A stretch of DNA of 64,000 bases from the NCBI GenBank assembly GCA_000310025.1, contig FN648505.1, positions 75,549 through 139,548 of the forward strand, in the 5' to 3' direction. The number at the start of each line of letters is the position of its first letter. Position 1 is the stretch's first letter. The notes beneath the pieces were generated by a model, which saw nothing but the letters and a program-made list of their open reading frames with translations, did no database searches and was not told the origin of the DNA. The translations under genes and the position numbers were made by a program. This stretch comes from Ectocarpus siliculosus (taxonomy: Eukaryota; Sar; Phaeophyceae; Ectocarpales; Ectocarpaceae). Shown in pieces: positions 39,131 through 50,339 of this stretch.

Positions 39131-39440
39131 ACGCCGGTCGCCCTGGTGGTCTAGTTGGTATCCTCGACACCTTCTGGAGGTTAGATCAGGGGTGGTTCGA
39201 ATCCCGGCGTAAGCAAGCTTTTCTTGCAAAGTGAGTTTTGGTCTCGCTTCCACTCCTGGCCTGTTGAATAGCGCTAGTTCGTGTGTACACCGAGGGAAGA
39301 GAGTGCTGAACTCTTCTCGCATTTCATATCGAAGGCAACGTACCGCAGGAAGGGAGGGTAGAGAGGCTCTCCTGTGTGACCACGGGTTGGAGTGAACGGC
39401 ACTAGTGCTGTGAGCGCTGATTTGAAGTGAAGACATATAA
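39131..39440 (+). repeat. tRNA-derived SINE-like unit, copy 2
   Basis: A box TGGTCTAGTTGG at 39147-39158, B box GGTTCGAATCC at 39194-39204; ACGCCGG and CCGGCGT can pair as an acceptor-like stem around the head. The body from about 39240 to 39420 matches the reverse complement of 55430-55621. It ends in an A/T-rich tail. Confidence 0.65.
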
Positions 39441-40460
39441 AATAAAAATGTATATACGTATGTCGAGGTTTGGGACATCTACATATGTGCGAGTGTATTT
39501 TGGCCATTGTCCTGATGTGGACTCGGCGCTAGCCGAACAAGCGAGCGTAGGGTACATGTAGTCCAGCACGTGATTTTTCGGCCAATAACAGCAGCACGGT
39601 GAAGTGGATATACATAGTGTTTAAGGGGCCATACCTCAATGTTCACTAAAGATCGGTTCCACCAGCACTTCGTATGGTGTAGCGTGGTGGTGGTGACAGT
39701 TCCAGCCTTCCGGCTAGATGACGATGTTTGATTCTTATGAGTCGACTGGGTGGTATTCCGTGTATCGTTTTTGCAAGATTTTGTGGTTCGTGGACTTCTG
39801 CTTTTCCTACTTGCAAATTATGTTCTGAGTGATGAATGAATATTATTGTCATGTCCGCCGCTCGCTGCGGTGGATCACAAGACAAGTGTGATATATTGTA
39901 GTTCTACAGATAGGTCATGTAAGGACACGAGGAGTAGCGTTGTTTTTTGTTGACAGCAGCAGTGGTATGCCTCTGTAGGTTGTTGTTGTTGTTGCTGTTT
40001 GCGGCACATATATGTCTGAGGCAAAGTTGGAAGAACAGGTCTGACGATGCCGTAGAAAGGAACTTGGACAGGGAATTCTTTGGGATTGATTGTGTGTTGT
40101 TGTACGCCCAAAGTTTCTGCTAGTGCTTTGAGTTTTCGAACATGCATTGCATGCACATCTTCTCACGGAACTGCAAAATGTGTTTTTTCTTCTTCTGCAA
40201 TACTGTCAACGATGCTGTAGTGTTAGAGGCCTACACTATCATTCATGACAGGTGAACGTATTTTCCAGCTTGGCGCCGTTGGTGTCCTGTGCACAGTTTT
40301 CACCCAACCAACCTTCCTTCCTTTGAGCGTCATGCTGAGCTGAAGGTGAGGGAGGCTGGCGCCCGAGCCTGGAGACCTTGTATATATAACATTATTTTTC
40401 GGAGAAATTTGCCAATAGATCGTGTGGAGCTTGTAACATGCACTCTTCGGTACTCCACAG
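39441..40460. other. No supported gene
   Basis: Contains simple GTT/CAA-rich runs around 39970-40000 and unrelated short open frames only. Confidence 0.4.
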
Positions 40461-40809
40461 ACAGGTGGACGTCCATCCCCCTTCCCCAAAATGTCGGATG
40501 CCCGCGCCCCCTTGTGGAGACCTTGACAAGGTCGAACACCTTGGAGAAGACAACCAAGGCCTCGACAGGCGAGCAATCGCGCCNNNNNNNNNNNNNNNNN
40601 NNNNNNNNNNNNNNNNNNNNNNNNNNNNNNNNNNNNNNNNNNNNNNNNNNNNNNNNNNNNNNNNNNACAACCAAGGCCTCGACAGGGGAGAAATCGAGGT
40701 ATTTTTTAGGCCTTGGTTGTCTTCTCCAAGGTGTTCGACCTTGTCAAGGTCTCCACAAGGGGGCGAGGGCATCCGACATTTTGGGGAAGGGGGGTCGACC
40801 TCCACCTGT
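40461..40809. repeat. Fold-back (inverted repeat) enclosing an assembly gap
   Basis: The left arm 40461-40562 and right arm 40708-40809 are reverse complements over about 102 bp with few mismatches (for example ACCTTGACAAGGTCGAACAC on the left and its complement on the right). Between them lie 83 undetermined bases (40584-40666) and a direct repeat of ACAACCAAGGCCTCGACAGG (40550-40569 and 40667-40686). This pattern suggests nested palindromic repeats that failed to assemble. Confidence 0.8.
40584..40666. other. Assembly gap (83 N)
   Basis: Run of undetermined bases. Any reading frame crossing it is not evidence of a gene. Confidence 0.99.
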
Positions 40810-42569
40810 GTCTTCCCGTGCAAATCAGGACGCGGTGGTATCGGCTGATTATCCTCGGGCGAATGGCTGCCACAGGTGCTGCACGCTACCTGTTGAGGCG
40901 ACATATACATTGGCACGATCATCAGGTGTCTCGCCCCGAAATTTACGGCGACAGATAAGATACCCTTCTTCCCGCCCCAACAAATCTTCTCCCCTTCTTC
41001 TTCTTCTTTCCTTCCTCCCGGACACTCACCACCATCCGTCCTGGATGTTGGCCCCCAGCCCCAGTGGGGGGCGGGGGGCCAATCCTTAACCCTAACCCTA
41101 GTCACATTATACTCATTATATCACATTAAAGATTCCGCGAACGTGCAGGAGAAATTTAGCTCCGGCGCTAAGAAGGCTCTGTTTCGGCGCTCTCGGCCGC
41201 TCATAGAGCCGCATTTCGTCTCTCAGGAATCTTTCGGGCGCTTCTTGATGATTCCGCATGCCGCTCCCTCCCTACGTGTGTATGTAGACTATGCATATAG
41301 TCTTCATCTCGCTCTGCGTCTGCCTCGGACGCGTCTGCCTCGGTCGCTCGCGGTTGGTTCCGGGCGTCACTTTCCTCTGCTCCCTCTCCCCCTTTCACAC
41401 TCTGCCTTCACACACCACCACCAGTTTGTCTCTCGGTGTTCCCATGCCGGGGTATACGATATGTTCCACTCCTTCAAACATTCCGTGCGCTTTATTTGCT
41501 GTCATTTCCTCTCCGGTCCCCTCTCATGTAGTATGTCTCTTCACTCTGGGTCGCTCGCTCGTGGAACCTTTCGCCCTTTTCCTCTGCTCTCCACCGATAC
41601 CCACATGACATTGCATGCCAGTCTCTTTCTCCCTCGTACGCACCAGCCTGTCTGTCTCCGCTCTCACATGTCCGTATACATATTCTTCATTTAGTACCAT
41701 CTCTCATCTCGTCCTGGATCATTAAAGCCTATTCTGATTGGTTCCGTCCTTTCATCGTTCCGCCTCGGTTCTCACATTCCATATACTAATACTCCACTGA
41801 CTTGTGGTTCCGTCTCGCCTGCTCGTGGCAACGGAACGAACCGGGTAGCGGACGCCTCAATCGATCTGGCGCGGTGAAAGGTTCAGTCCGCTCTCGTCAG
41901 ACCCGCCCATTCATCATATACAATTCAGCGAAATACGGTCACCACAATCTGCTATTTTTATTTTATCACACGGAATACATGATGAGGGGCAGTTCTTTTC
42001 TCACTCGCCGCACTCTCCGTGATCTCTCCCGCCCGTTAAGCGTAAACTATAAGCTGCTGATGACGCCAGCATAGCAGTACAGTAGCTCGAACGATTTGGT
42101 CGGTTTGTTGCTCAGTCCTTTTTATATCGCTGGGGCCACCCATCTCGTCGCAGTTGTGTGGCTCACGTACGTTTTGCATACCGCAGCAGTCCAGGTATAT
42201 TTGGCCGAGCAATTAGCTCCGCGCGCCGCACGACATTAGACTTTTGTTTGCCGTGCTACAGCTTGTTGCTGCAACACGTGCAGATATCACTTAGTTGATG
42301 ATACAACGTTGAACCAAGCGAGTGGACGCCGTGCGTGCTTCTGGCGGTGAGATCGAGGCCTATAGAACGGCAGCGAAAGCCGCCAGCACTACCACTCTCC
42401 GATAGAAATCAACCACAGATATACTGGAATCCTCCACTCCCTCTTCGCGCCCTCTTCGCGCCATGCGAGGTATCAACTGAGACTAGCAGTCACTATCTAT
42501 CATGGGCCGGAGAGAAAGAGGTACACCCCGTTGGTTCAATCTTGGTACTTCACAACGCAAGCAGAGACA
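40810..42569. other. No supported gene
   Basis: Pyrimidine-rich, low-information sequence with short open frames. Two telomere-like CCCTAA units occur near 41088-41099, too few to be more than chance. Confidence 0.4.
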
Positions 42570-42720
42570 AGGACATCTGGCACAGAAAAGGAGAGAAAAA
42601 GAGAGAAAAAAAAAGGAAAAAGAGAAAACAAAAAGGAGAAAAAATATGAATGGAAACCGTAAGGAGAAGAGGAATATAATGAAAATAAAATGAAAAAGGG
42701 CGAGGAGAAAGATGGACCAG
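42570..42720. repeat. Polypurine tract
   Basis: About 150 bases dominated by A and G on the plus strand (AGAAAAGGAGAGAAAAAGAG and similar). Such mirror-like tracts can adopt triplex structures; no biological role is shown here. Confidence 0.7.
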
Positions 42721-42901
42721 GCCGAAAATAACAAGAAGTATGAGGCAGAACAAGGCACACGGTGGAGAGACCACTACGAACCAGCAAACGCGCAAACATG
42801 GCCACCAACCAGCGATACATTGTAATGGTACGAAATCACTACTACTGTGGGGTTGGTGCAATGGTGCAGCGTTGGGGGGGGGGGAATTGGCGAAAAGAAA
42901 T

Positions 42902-43940
42902 TCAATCCGGCACGTGTCGTGCCACTCGGTCCGTCTCTTCTCGTTTGCTTTCTTCCCTCGCCGTCTCGTCCGTCTCCTGCCGCCCTCCCGCCCCATTGGT
43001 TGTTGGCTTGTGGTTTCGTTTGAGCGCTCGTCGTCGGCTGGCCTCTTCTTCCTTCTCGCGCCAGGAGGTCATGAACCTCTCAGCTCCCTGCAGCACCGCC
43101 GCATGCCAGGGTACTCCCTCCTGCACCTTCGCGGCTTCCGTCCACCTTAACTTCGGTGCCGTGTCTTTCGGTACTGGAATTCCGAGATAACTTGTGTCGG
43201 CTATCGTAGATCCGTGGTCGGCCCCGAATGCCTTCAGATCGTCGAGCACACACTTCGGCCAGTTCTGTTCCTGTCACCCCCTACGTAGCTTCTCCCCCCC
43301 CCGCCAGCTCGCCGAGCATCAGTCGTTTCGGGAGTCGCCCGTCCGGCTGCCTTGCCAGTGCTCCCGCGAACAGTAGGCGTCGTTGTCGGATCGTGGCTTC
43401 AACGCTCTGGCATTCGACCCTCTTCAGCGTCTGGGCGTACGAGAGCTGCCGGTAGGTGTCTTTCTTGCGCTTGTACCCGATAACTCGAAGGAGAAGTCGT
43501 TGGTGTGTCGACCGCAGCGTCTGATAGTGGACGCTGAGTGGTGACCATGTCATGCAGCCGTACAGCAGTGCCTTCATCGCCTCCGCCTGGGGGAGGCGGA
43601 TCTTGAGTCGGAATGGCGCTTTCGGTCTGTCGAAGAGCTCCTGGCCATATCACCTGAGGCACGCCCACGCTCCTCTGCTCCTGTAGCTGATCTCCCGGGT
43701 GAGGTCGCCATGTTCGTTGATTTGGCCACCGAGGTACCGGAACTCGGTCGTCTGGGCGTATTTCTGTCCCGCGGCTTCGATAGTCAGTGGTGGAGGAGGC
43801 GGGGGGGCTGTAATGTTGCAGTCGGCTTGTCCTTCGCGCGCATCAGGAGCGTCTCCGTCTTCTTCTCCGACACCGTTAGCCCGAACTCTCCGAACACCTC
43901 AACGATGATGGTCATCATTCTCGCCAGTCCTTCTGTAGTA
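42902..43940 (-). pseudogene. LINE (non-LTR) reverse transcriptase, C-terminal relic
   Basis: Several frames together resemble the last third of a LINE ORF2. Near 43910-43830 there is VSEKKTETLLM (the region after the RT palm). At 43281-43577 comes KALLYGCMTWSPL followed by HQRLLLRVIGYKRKKD and ATIRQRRLLFAGALARQ..GRLPKRLM, the usual post-RT thumb/connection pattern of endonuclease-type LINEs. At 42902-43249 a basic, Glu-rich tail follows. Frames change at least twice, and neither the catalytic YxDD nor the endonuclease domain is present in the window. The clade cannot be assigned. Confidence 0.65.
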
Positions 43941-44043
43941 GTATGTATGCATACAGGTTTTGTTTCTCCGTTTTTCCGATTCTCCGCCTCGTTTTTACTT
44001 TCGACGGGCTCTCTCTGTCCCCCCCTCTCTATCTCCCCCTCTC

Positions 44044-44047
<4 letters not shown>

Positions 44048-44121
<74 letters not shown>
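44048..44121. repeat. (CT)n microsatellite
   Basis: About 74 bp of CT dinucleotides beside the LINE relic. Confidence 0.95.
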
Positions 44122-44123
<2 letters not shown>

Positions 44124-44575
44124 GGATGCACTTGACAACGGTTCGCGTTTGGTTTGGTTATGGGTAAAACTTGCTGCGTGCAGCAGCTATCACATACCTA
44201 GTTCGTCTACGTGACATGTCGCGTGCAAACCCGAATTCGCTCCTTTCGACCCCCGAACCAACTAGAGTACTGCTGTATGTATGTACAACAGCACGCAGAT
44301 TCGATCCGGCGTAGATATGTTGTCTGCAGCGTGTCCGCGCTGTAAACCCGGGTCCATTTCCGCCACATTCCCAGCGTCGAACCTCACGATTGCCCGCCAC
44401 TTCTTCTGCGGTAATCTCGGATTTGAGACGCATCTAGATTTCGGAACGAAATCGGGAAGAGTCAGATATTCCAGAAAGGATGTTGGAAAATGACCCCACC
44501 TAGTTTTGTCCCCGTTTTCTATCCCGAAATACGCCGTAGCTATCGAGGAGAAGGGATATATTTGAGAGTCGTAAC

Positions 44576-45454
44576 ATGCCGCCTCGCAACACGCGGCGCT
44601 CCATGGCGGCGGCTTCGGCGGCTGCTTCTCCTACAACGTCTTCCTCAGCGGCGGCGCCTGCTTCCTCAGCGGCTGCTGCCCCGGCGGCGGCTGCCGCGGC
44701 CCCAGCGGCTGCCAGCGCGCTGATGGGACCGCTTTCCCCGCCTCCACCTGGGCTACCTCCCCGGCACGACCGCCAGATGGTCGCGTTTGTGGACGCGACC
44801 AAGGCGGCCTACGCTCTGCCGTGCTACACGGCGCTGGTGCCGGGAGCAGGGGCAACGCTGGACCTTGGGCGGGTGTTCGACCGCAACCGGCTCGGTTGCG
44901 ATCAGGGCACTGTGGAGGAATTGGTCCTCCGTTTTGGTGAGGTGGCCACTCGGCTGCCGCCCCTTGCCGGGGCGGAGACCTACACGGCAGTTTTGGCGCG
45001 CGCCAGGAAGGTGGCCACTTCGCGGGCGGGCGACAAGTCCGTTGCCTATCGCCAGGCCGAGGCGAAGAAGCTCCTTGCTGAGTACACTGTGGAACTCGCG
45101 CTCCGCCATGGCCGCCTCCTGCAGTCAGAAGGCTATGTGCTGCTGGAAGCAGTAGAGGACGTTGTTCTGCCTGCTCACTTCGGAGGTTCGGCAGCGCGGT
45201 CCGCGACGGCAGCGCCACCGGCGTCTGCTGCCGCCCCGGCCGCCGCCCCGGCGACGTACATATCTGATGCGGAGCTGGCGCAGCGAATGCAAGCACAGAT
45301 TGACCTGAGTGGGGGGCCGAGCGACAGCAGCGGGAGGGCGGAGAGCCCGAACGAGAGGGACGACCGCGAGCTGATCGCTCTGCTGACTCGAGCGCACGCA
45401 AAACCAGAGGTGCGCTGCTCAATATTCAATATTAAAAAAAAAAAAAATGCCTAG
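44576..45454 (+). CDS. Hypothetical Ala-rich protein
   Basis: 292 codons from the ATG at 44576. Residues 1-50 are almost only Ala, Ser and Pro. Residues ~65-205 form a more normal helical region (for example TVEELVLRFGEVATRL and KKLLAEYTVELALRHGRLLQ). A second Ala/Pro stretch and an acidic Ser-rich tail follow, and the frame ends in a poly-A-like stretch at 45432-45486. No known domain. It lies on the same strand as the tyrosine-recombinase relic 2.4 kb downstream and might be an accessory or Gag-like protein of that element, but no link is shown. Confidence 0.4.
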   Translation: MPPRNTRRSMAAASAAASPTTSSSAAAPASSAAAAPAAAAAAPAAASALMGPLSPPPPGLPPRHDRQMVAFVDATKAAYALPCYTALVPGAGATLDLGRVFDRNRLGCDQGTVEELVLRFGEVATRLPPLAGAETYTAVLARARKVATSRAGDKSVAYRQAEAKKLLAEYTVELALRHGRLLQSEGYVLLEAVEDVVLPAHFGGSAARSATAAPPASAAAPAAAPATYISDAELAQRMQAQIDLSGGPSDSSGRAESPNERDDRELIALLTRAHAKPEVRCSIFNIKKKKNA

Positions 45455-46489
45455 TGTTGAAAGTGTTAAAAAAAAAAGAAAAAAAAGGGGGCACATTTCT
45501 GTTGTTGTTGTTGTTGTTGTTGTTGCTGTTAGGTTGTGCGAATCCTCACGCCCTCTCGTGCATCTGAGTACGAGCTACACGCGCTTCTCTTTAGAGGACT
45601 ACGTAAAAGGTCTTGTCGTACCATACTGACTGGTGGTTCACACTTCGATGTCGGGGGTGCATGTGTACCGTATGCACGTCGGAAGATTTTCGAAGCCCTC
45701 CTTGGCACGGATCTACATGTACATATATGTATTATACGGACACTAACAGAATGCGTGTCCACAACAACCAACCATGGCTATCTGGTGTTTCATGTTGCCA
45801 CTCTATTGATAAAGGCCTGCCGCTGTTGCCCGGTCCTCACATCATGGAAGTATGTCATACCTTATTGAGTCAAAGTCCAACAAAAATCCGTGCTACCGCC
45901 GATCTGTACTTGCACGCTGGTGCACGTTGACTGGTTGCACATGCACGTTGCTCCACACGTAAAACACACACACACACACTGATTGCACTTGCACGTTTCT
46001 CCACACACACGCCGCTGCTTGTTACACTCGCTTGCGTCGCTGTGGCACCAACGGTGTGGACTGCTCGAAACATCATGAATGATTGGTTACTGCATACATA
46101 CATATGTATGTACGTAGCCCGTCCATAGTTCCGCCATCTGTGGTGGCAGCTGCGGCAACACACACGCACCGCTTGTTGTTGTCCGTGACTACGGTTACAC
46201 CTTCTGGCTGTTACCGCGGTGCGGTCATTTCACAGATGCCCGCTGCACACTCACATACAGTTGAGGGGTTGTCTACTGGCTGCTATATTCCCACAATACT
46301 CTCAATAATACTGAAGACTTTGAGAAAATACTTCGGATTTTATCGACTCGGAGGATTTAGTATTTACTTCAAACTCTACTCATGAGTACTCAGCTACTCG
46401 AGTATAATTACTCAACCTGGAGAACATCCGTCTCAAGGGTTTTAGGAAGTATTTCAAACCTACAGGATGGCTAGAAATCCCTGCAAGAC
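45455..46489. other. No supported gene; A-rich runs and GTT repeats
   Basis: Begins with two A-rich runs (to 45486) and a GTT microsatellite (45497-45530). The rest contains only short overlapping open frames. Confidence 0.45.
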
Positions 46490-47825
46490 ACGCTAATGTT
46501 TTGCCCGCAGCAGACCCTGCCTATAGCATACGCCGATATGCTTGCGACCGTCGGTAGATTTGTTTGTTGAAAAAAAAAAAAAAATGGCTGTTACACGCCA
46601 TCGTGTAGCCATCATTGCACAAGCAGTTGCCTCATGACGAAATCCCTGCGAGACACGCCAATGTTTTGCCCGCAGCAGACTCTGCCTTTAGCATACGCCG
46701 CCGTGCTTGCGACCGTCGGTAGATTTGTTGGTCACAAATGTTGGCTGTTACACGCCTTTGTATAGCCACCATTGCACAAGCAGTTGCCTCATGACGAAAT
46801 CCCTGCGAGACACGCTGATGTTTGGCCCGCAGCAGACTCTGCCTATAGCATACGCCGATATGCTTGCGACCGTCGGTAGATTTGTGTGTTACAATTGCTG
46901 GCTGTTACACGCCATTGTGTAGCCATCATTGCACAAGCAGTTGCCTCATGACGAAATCCCTGCGAGACGCGCCGATGTTTTGCCCGCAGCAGACTCTGCC
47001 TTCAGCATACGCCGCTATGCTTTCGACCGTCGGTAGATTTGTTTGTTACAAATGGTGGCTGTTACACGCCATTGTGTAGCCATCATTGCATAAGCGGTTG
47101 CCTCATGACGAAATCCTTGCGAGACACGCCGATGTTTTCCCCGCAGCAGACTCTGCCTTTAGCATACGCCGCTATGCTTGCGACCGTCGGTAGATTTGTT
47201 TGTCACAATGGCTGGCTGTTACACGCCATTGTATAGCCACCATTGCACAAGCAGTTGCCTCATGACGAAATCCCTGCGAGACACGACGATGTTTGGCCCG
47301 CAGCAGACTCTGCCTATAGCATACGCCGATATGCTTGCGACCGTCGGTAGATTTGTTGGTCACAAATGTTGGCTGTTACACGCCATTGTATAGCCATCAT
47401 TGCACAAGCAGTTGCCTCATGACGAAATCCTTGCGAGACACGCCGATGTTTTCCCCGCAGCAGACTCTGCCTTTAGCATACGCCGCTATGCTTGCGACCG
47501 TCGGTAGATTTGTTTGTCACAATGGCTGGCTGTTACACGCCATTGTATAGCCACCATTGCACAAGCAGTTGCCTCATGACGAAATCCCTGCGAGACACGA
47601 TGATGTTTGGCCCGCAGCAGACTCTGCCTATAGCATACGCCGATATTCTTGCGACCGTCGGTAGATTTGTTGGTCACAAATGTTGGCTGTTACACGCCAT
47701 TGTATAGCCATCATTGCACAAGCAGTTGCCTCATGACGAAATCCCTGCGAGACACGCCGATGTTTTTCCCGCAGTAGACTCTGCCTTAGCATACGCCGCT
47801 ATGCTTGCGACTGTCGGTTGATCTG
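46490..47825. repeat. 157 bp satellite, about 9 copies
   Basis: The block GCATACGCCG(C/A)TATGCTTGCG recurs at 46526, 46691, 46848 and then every ~157 bp to about 47790. The first interval is 165 bp because of an inserted A-run near 46570. Each unit contains GCATA...TATGC, a 5 bp stem around a 6-nt loop. Because 157 is not a multiple of three, the similar 71-codon frames on both strands are artefacts. The last unit runs into the recombinase relic. Confidence 0.9.
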
Positions 47826-48952
47826 TTTGGTGTTTGTCACTGCTGTACACAGCCGGATGTGCTTGAACAACGTCGGGGTTGGAAGCAGGCGTCGGACCGA
47901 GACGTGTTTGACTATCTCTGCTTCTTGGACACACAAGGTAGTGGTACCAAGTGGGTGCACGACAGGGTATGCCCTGGTGTCGGCACGACTCACGGCCGCG
48001 ATTGTCTTCCAAACTCGCCATGTGCTAAGCGGTATGCCGCCGCGTCCATGCAGAAAGGGATCGTGTCCAAGCTGAAGATGGCGATGCAAGAACAGTTGGG
48101 AAAAGACAGCAGCTGGGACCCTGCCACGCGCTCGGGCAACCCCTGTTGTAGTCCTCTCGTCGACTCCTACCTCGTCTTCACGGGGGAGGAACAAAAACGT
48201 GTGGGTGTCGCTGTCAACCAGGCAGAGGCTATGTTACCGCACGTCCTCATCGACCTGTTGAGGGAAATGCGCTCTCGGGCGCAGACTGCGTCCTCTTTGG
48301 CGGAACGTATTGAGCTCACTCGGGACGTCGCTTTGTTTTCGCTGGCGTTCGCCTCCATGCGGCGAGGCCATGATCTCTCCTTCACTATGGGATCGCAAGT
48401 TCTGCGGTAGCCCGCGGGGCAGGGTCTGATTTTCAACTTCGAGTTTGGCAAGACCCTCCGCGACTCTGTTGATGCCGTGGTCGTGCGTCCGGACGTCGCT
48501 TGCCCGTCTATTTGTGCGGTAAGCAATGTTACGGCCGACATCAGTGCGGCGGAGCGTATTGGCTGGGATTTGTCCCAAGGGCATCTAATCTGTTTCCTAT
48601 CGTTCTGCTGGATGGAACTCGGGGCTGCGCTCCGCTTACGGCGGTTCAGATGACGGCTGCCCCACAAGGGCATCTGCGAGCGGCGGGACTGCCGCACCGC
48701 TACACTATGCACTCGTTCCGCGTCGGAGGTTCTGTAGCGCAGTCGCTTGACGGAACGGCGATGGACTCTATCATGAAAATTGCCGGGTGGCGTACGGAGA
48801 GTGTAGCGAAGCGATATGTTGGCGCCACTATTAGTGTGGGGGCAACGGGTTCCAAGAGGATCCGTAGCGAGCTGTACGCAGACTCAAACCCGTTGCCGTT
48901 GTCGGCTGACTTCACATGCGATTTCTCTGCGTGTGCTCGCCGCAAAAAATAA
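47805..48952 (+). pseudogene. Broken tyrosine recombinase (Crypton-like or DIRS-like)
   Basis: Two open parts. The first (47805-48410) holds the N-terminal core-binding part (SKLKMAMQEQLG) and the first catalytic Arg in SMRRGHDLSF (R186/R187). It is cut by a TAG at 48408-48410, beyond which the same frame continues to look coding to about 48590. The second (48500-48952, other frame) carries H71 and R74 in HSFRVGG, W97 in IAGWRTE and Y106 in KRYVGAT, with the normal R-to-Y spacing. One nonsense codon and one frame change near 48590 therefore separate a full R...HxxR-W-Y set. No RT lies next to it, which favours a Crypton-type DNA element, but the 5' end is replaced by the 157 bp satellite. Confidence 0.72.
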
Positions 48953-49279
48953 AGAAAGTTTGGGTGGGCGAGACCTAGCTTACGGCCCTGGTGGGTATTG
49001 CCGATTACCACTGCGGAAGGTATGGTTTCGTTTGCAGCCTTGTACGCAGGTCTCGAGCTTCTCAATGTTGAAGCGCGACGGTGATGGCCGTGATGATTTC
49101 GGTGATGGTGCAGGCGGTAGGGTGCCTGCGCTGGCGGCAGAATACAATTATTGGGGAGATGGATGTAAGAGCGTGTACATGTCATAAGGCCTAGATGATA
49201 CCGTATAACGTAAATTTAAAGCAGAAGAAAGAGGTTGTTGGGGAGGAGGTAATGTGGAGGCATGAAAGTGGATGTTTAT

Positions 49280-49860
49280 CTGAGCATAAAAAAATCGTTT
49301 AGCTGCGATGATTTCTTCGACACGGAATAGTTCTCAGAATGTTGTTGGAGGTCGAATATGCGGTGGTAAGTACGTCCATGAGTCCATGTCTTTTTTTTAA
49401 TACCGCCTGCACCTAACGCAGTGAATCCGAAAAGCCCGTTGTACCTTCTTTGAGCAGAATGAGTTTATTTAGTAGTTTCAAACAGCGCCATAAGATGGTG
49501 GGGGATAGATTTGAGAGGATGGATACACGACTTGCCTTTGTTACAACAATTTATTCTCTTTTCTTCTTTCCAAAGTTGAGCATTGCAGTGAGAACATGTG
49601 ATATTTTGTGGATCATCCAAATCCGTGTGTTTTAGCTCGAAACGTGCCGAGGGGAAGTCGAATGATTGCGAGTCAATGTCTTGCACTCCAAGGCAGATTT
49701 GGTTATTAGCATCACCGCGATGGCTGTCTAGACTGGGTGCCGGTAACCTTGGTGCACGATTCCTCATTTGGCTAAAATGTTGACGTATCACATCGAGTTC
49801 AGGGGTCTGAGTCGTGTGGTGTGTTATTGTTGGCATTGCGACGTCGACGTTCCGCTAAGA
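49280..49860 (-). pseudogene. Helitron Rep-helicase N-terminal fragment
   Basis: The frame 49836-49465 ends with CSHCNAQLWKEEKR, then CCNKGK, HPLKSIPHHLMALFE: the C-x2-C...C-C...P..L..L zinc-region pattern at the N terminus of Helitron helicase-like proteins. After an in-frame TAA (49465-49467) the same frame continues with NGLFGFTALGAG and GRTYHRIFDLQ, which match the usual FAFTS.GA and GQ.YHRIG.L blocks. Basic Arg/Thr/Gln-rich sequence upstream, to about 50146, may be the protein's N terminus. The Rep HUH and helicase motifs are absent, so this is a truncated copy. Confidence 0.65.
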
Positions 49861-50339
49861 TTTCAGCTTACGCGTTATCCGGACAGGTTTGTGGTGTTCG
49901 AGTTTCAGGCGTCGTTCGTGGTTGGGTGAGCGATCTTCGTTGGGTATTTCGACGAGCTGCAGGTGTTCGTCGAGTTGGAGTTGTTTGTACGTTCCTTGAG
50001 GGAGTGTTACTCTGGCTGGGTGTGGAACTTTGGTGTGGATTGTGACGTGCAGTATGTGATGATCGTGTTTGGCGATTGTGAGATACGGCTGCTGAACGAG
50101 TTACCCGATGAATTGTCGTCGGCCGACATCGATGATTGTCAGACATGGGGTGATATATTTACTCTATTGATAGTTGGCGAAAGCCAGTTGAAGGTGGCAA
50201 CAATGTGCCTTGAGTAACTTGAGACGTTTACTTTTTTCTGAAATGGAAACACGCGTCTTACTTCAGAGGTCGGCGTGGGTAGTTCCCAGGTCGCGGTGTT
50301 CGTCGGTCTTGTTGAGGATCTCGTTGATGGTCTGGTCCC

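Noticed and set aside
39131-39215. True tRNA genes at 38775 and 39131
   Set aside because: A and B boxes are present, but cloverleaf arms are incomplete and the units have a repeated non-tRNA body, so SINE-like is the better call.
41085-41100. Telomere-like CCCTAACCCTA, and a single GGGTTAGGG near 54896
   Set aside because: Only one or two units each; expected by chance and not at a sequence end.
40289-41105. Long frames of about 240-270 codons across 40.3-41.1 kb
   Set aside because: They cross the run of N and depend on undetermined codons.
46707-47707. A series of near-identical 71-codon frames as a gene family
   Set aside because: They are by-products of the 157 bp satellite, occur in rotating frames and on both strands, and start with no consistent signal.
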